The notes under the pieces were generated by a model, which worked only from the letters and a program-made list of their open reading frames with translations, was not told the DNA's origin and did no database searches. Below are positions 62,727-64,000 of a stretch of 64,000 nt of DNA, piece after piece. This stretch comes from Kuschelorhynchus macadamiae. Its lineage: Eukaryota; Arthropoda; Insecta; Coleoptera; Curculionidae. Numbering within the stretch: position 1 is the stretch's first letter; every line of letters starts with the position of its first letter. Position numbers and translations under genes: made by a program. The stretch is taken from NCBI GenBank assembly GCA_030620095.1, contig JAUTXW010005191.1, forward strand, positions 62,001 through 126,000. Reading direction: 5' to 3'.

Positions 62727-63095
62727 ACTACAACTATCAGACAGTTAAAAGTTAAATATCTCAATTTCTTTGAAGTGATTTCGAAAGATGAATACACCAA
62801 GCTGTTTTATCCACTGAAACGAGATTATTTGGAAGCAATTGACTGTTGTGATGATTATTTAGAAGGAATTATAAGCCTTACTACGTTTTTCAATACATTT
62901 GGGAAATCATACTTTGTAGGAGAATTAAGCCACCTAATAGAATTTATAGGAGAAGATTGCCAATTTATACCTGCTATTATTGCAACCCAAAAGAGGTTTC
63001 AATTATACGAAGATAAAAAACAGGTATTATCAAAGAAAGTTAATCCTATTCGCAAGAGACGTCCCCCTACATATTTAAAATATTATGTTAAATAA
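62727..63095 (+). CDS. Small ORF A, unknown (tandem paralogue family)
   Basis: The frame is open from 62727 to TAA at 63093-63095. No in-frame ATG exists; a short ATG frame at 62723 (MNYNYQTVK) precedes it out of phase, so a spliced start, a one-base lesion or a sequencing indel is needed. The first reliable residues are ISKDEYTKLFYPLKRDYLEA. The core reads CCDDYLEGIISLTTFFNTF then YFVGELSHLIEFIGED, followed by a basic tail (KKVNPIRKRRPPTYLK). It aligns with ORFs B and C through A-x-x-C-C/N-D-x-Y-L and a following amphipathic stretch. No family recognised. Stop lies inside AATAAA (63091-63096). Confidence 0.6.
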   Translation, partial: TTTIRQLKVKYLNFFEVISKDEYTKLFYPLKRDYLEAIDCCDDYLEGIISLTTFFNTFGKSYFVGELSHLIEFIGEDCQFIPAIIATQKRFQLYEDKKQVLSKKVNPIRKRRPPTYLKYYVK

Positions 63096-63100
63096 ATGAA

Positions 63101-63391
63101 ATGGCTGAGTTGCTGATTGCAGTTAAATTATTAGAGGAGAAATTTAGTAATCTTTCAAAAACCTATTTCTCATATTGTATGGCAAGTGGTCCGGAGTGGA
63201 TAGACTTTTATTGTAATCAATCTGAGGAATTCGTAAAGGCTGCCCTCTGTTGCAACAAATACATTGAAACATTAAATTTTTTTCAACTTATTCAAGATCT
63301 AAAAGATATTGGCTTTGGTTACTATTTAAAAGACTTGAAGCAATTTATTGACGAGGATACTATTCTTCAAGAAATTGAAAAGGAAGAATAA
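63101..63391 (+). CDS. Small ORF B, unknown (tandem paralogue family)
   Basis: 96 residues, ATG at 63101, 5 nt after the stop of ORF A. The acidic, mostly helical product has the core AALCCNKYIETLNFFQLIQD then GFGYYLKDLKQFIDED. It corresponds position by position to ORF A (CCDDYLE ... YFVGELSHLIEFIGED) and ORF C (FCNDYLK ... YHINCIQSWL). No signal peptide or membrane segment. TAA 63389-63391 is inside AATAAA (63387-63392). The 5-nt gap argues for either a polycistronic message or a promoter inside ORF A. Function unknown. Confidence 0.7.
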   Translation: MAELLIAVKLLEEKFSNLSKTYFSYCMASGPEWIDFYCNQSEEFVKAALCCNKYIETLNFFQLIQDLKDIGFGYYLKDLKQFIDEDTILQEIEKEE

Positions 63392-63408
63392 ATTTAATAA
63401 TATTTACA

Positions 63409-63684
63409 ATGGAGCAAATGGTTACTGAAATGTATGAAGAGTTTATTATATCTGCTGCATACTTCCAATATTTATCAATTGTAGGCGAAGAAGACGCAGA
63501 AGCACAAGATTTGTCAGCATATGTTAATAATATAGATCGAATGAAACAATGTAAATTAGCCGCTAAATTTTGTAATGATTATTTAAAATATAAAAATGAG
63601 TATGAACTTTTAAATGGATTTAGAAAATTAGATTTAAGGTATCATATTAATTGTATTCAATCATGGTTGGTTAATGCAAAATAA
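63409..63684 (+). CDS. Small ORF C, unknown (tandem paralogue family)
   Basis: 91 residues, ATG at 63409, 17 nt after ORF B. N-terminal MEQMVTEMYEEFIISAAYFQ, then the shared core CKLAAKFCNDYLKYKNEYEL and LRYHINCIQSWLVNAK. It ends at the core, lacking the tails of A and B. TAA 63682-63684 is inside AATAAA (63680-63685). Intact, no repeats, no recognised fold. Convergent with the next gene, with only 29 nt between the two stops. Confidence 0.7.
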   Translation: MEQMVTEMYEEFIISAAYFQYLSIVGEEDAEAQDLSAYVNNIDRMKQCKLAAKFCNDYLKYKNEYELLNGFRKLDLRYHINCIQSWLVNAK

Positions 63685-63713
63685 AAAGGTAATTAAGTTT
63701 TTTTTTTATATTT

Positions 63714-64000
63714 TTATTCATTCATAAAACAATTGTCATATAAAAATAACACATTTGTCAAAGCACACATACAAGGTGATTTTGAATGATAGAAGCATTT
63801 TGGTTCCATTAGCTTTAGCGCTGGTTGTCCATCTATTTCAATCACATGCTTTTTAGAATATTTCTGTATAAAATCCTTTTTTTCGCTTCCTTTTACAAAA
63901 ACAAAATCTGCTTTCTTCGTAAGTGTTTCAATTATTTTTGGGAAATGATGTAATGGAGTAAATCCATTATTCCAATGTATACAATGATAATTTTTCGTTA
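63714..64000 (-). CDS. Partial ORF D, uncharacterised CX2H...CXC protein
   Basis: The minus-strand frame is open from the window edge to TAA (63716-63714), at least 94 residues, 5' end outside. It reads HCIHWNNGFTPLHHFPKIIE, KKADFVFVKGSEKKDFI, HVIEIDG, then KCFYHSKSPCMCALTNVLFL. The last part offers a possible metal site, CX2HX4CXC, followed by ALxNV. The pattern HxxxWxxG ... VKGxEK ... C...CALxNV resembles, from memory, an uncharacterised protein family frequent in arthropod and cnidarian genomes, often in mobile-element settings; I did not verify this. Its stop is also inside AATAAA on its own strand (63718-63713). Confidence 0.65.
   Translation of the reverse strand, partial: TKNYHCIHWNNGFTPLHHFPKIIETLTKKADFVFVKGSEKKDFIQKYSKKHVIEIDGQPALKLMEPKCFYHSKSPCMCALTNVLFLYDNCFMNE

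Larger units (their letters stand above)
62409..64000 (+). mobile_element. Left part of a virus-like/Polinton-like element (candidate)
   Basis: Starts where a LINE is interrupted. The first bases AGTAGTTATAATAGGGGAGC are followed by a CT-rich tract (62430-62560) and then compact small genes. Polintons begin with AG and long inverted repeats; the right end would lie outside the window, so this cannot be confirmed. Gene density, intact frames and stop codons fused to AATAAA set it apart from everything else here. Confidence 0.35.

Overview
The window looks like accessory chromatin from an AT-rich, transposon-laden arthropod genome, most likely an insect (beetle-like, but the order cannot be fixed from sequence alone). 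Evidence: eukaryotic splice signals, very long (TA)n tracts, several Tc1/mariner-type transposases, two hAT elements with perfect 8-bp target duplications, four or more non-LTR retrotransposons, a Helitron/Pif1-type helicase scrap, and a Polinton-type DNA polymerase remnant. Nearly every recognisable coding stretch is a transposon gene, usually broken by stops or frameshifts.

Layout. 0-6 kb: the last two exons (both phase 0) and a ~2.3 kb 3' UTR of a host gene with an acidic Glu-rich C-terminus; a Tc1-like fossil sits antisense in the upstream intron and a ~190-bp MITE in the last intron. 7-9 kb: Tc1-like pseudogene. 9.4-12.1 kb: mariner-like element with long inverted repeats and a transposase carrying only two stop codons. 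12.1-13.8 kb: ~110-bp tandem repeats, a degraded hAT end and a CpG-rich repeat. 16-24.4 kb: helicase fragment, (TA)n tracts, and a complex array in which a ~2.69 kb non-coding unit occurs twice in tandem and once inverted. 25-26.7 kb: pogo/Tigger-like pseudogene. 27.3-33.05 kb: a DDE transposon with perfect 33-bp terminal repeats, containing at least three further nested insertions. 34.6-39.5 kb: a dispersed repeat family, a LINE endonuclease scrap and another mariner-like pseudogene. 39.8-44.1 kb: CR1/L2-like LINE. 44.9-51.45 kb: Polinton-type polymerase remnant split by a 5971-bp hAT. 51.6-56 kb: I-like LINE. 56-60 kb: LINE remnant split by a second hAT (3230 bp). 60.5-62.4 kb: LINE with an SGNH-like ORF1, cut off inside its endonuclease.

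62.4-64 kb is different in character. Three small intact ORFs lie head-to-tail with 5- and 17-nt gaps, followed by a convergent intact ORF that runs off the window. The three share a recognisable core and look like diverged tandem paralogues, and all four stop codons are embedded in AATAAA. This compact layout suggests the left part of a virus-like element (Polinton/Maverick-like or an integrated large-DNA-virus relative) inserted into the LINE. It is the best candidate here for something undescribed; its identity is inference.

All family assignments come from motif recognition by eye. No search was run.
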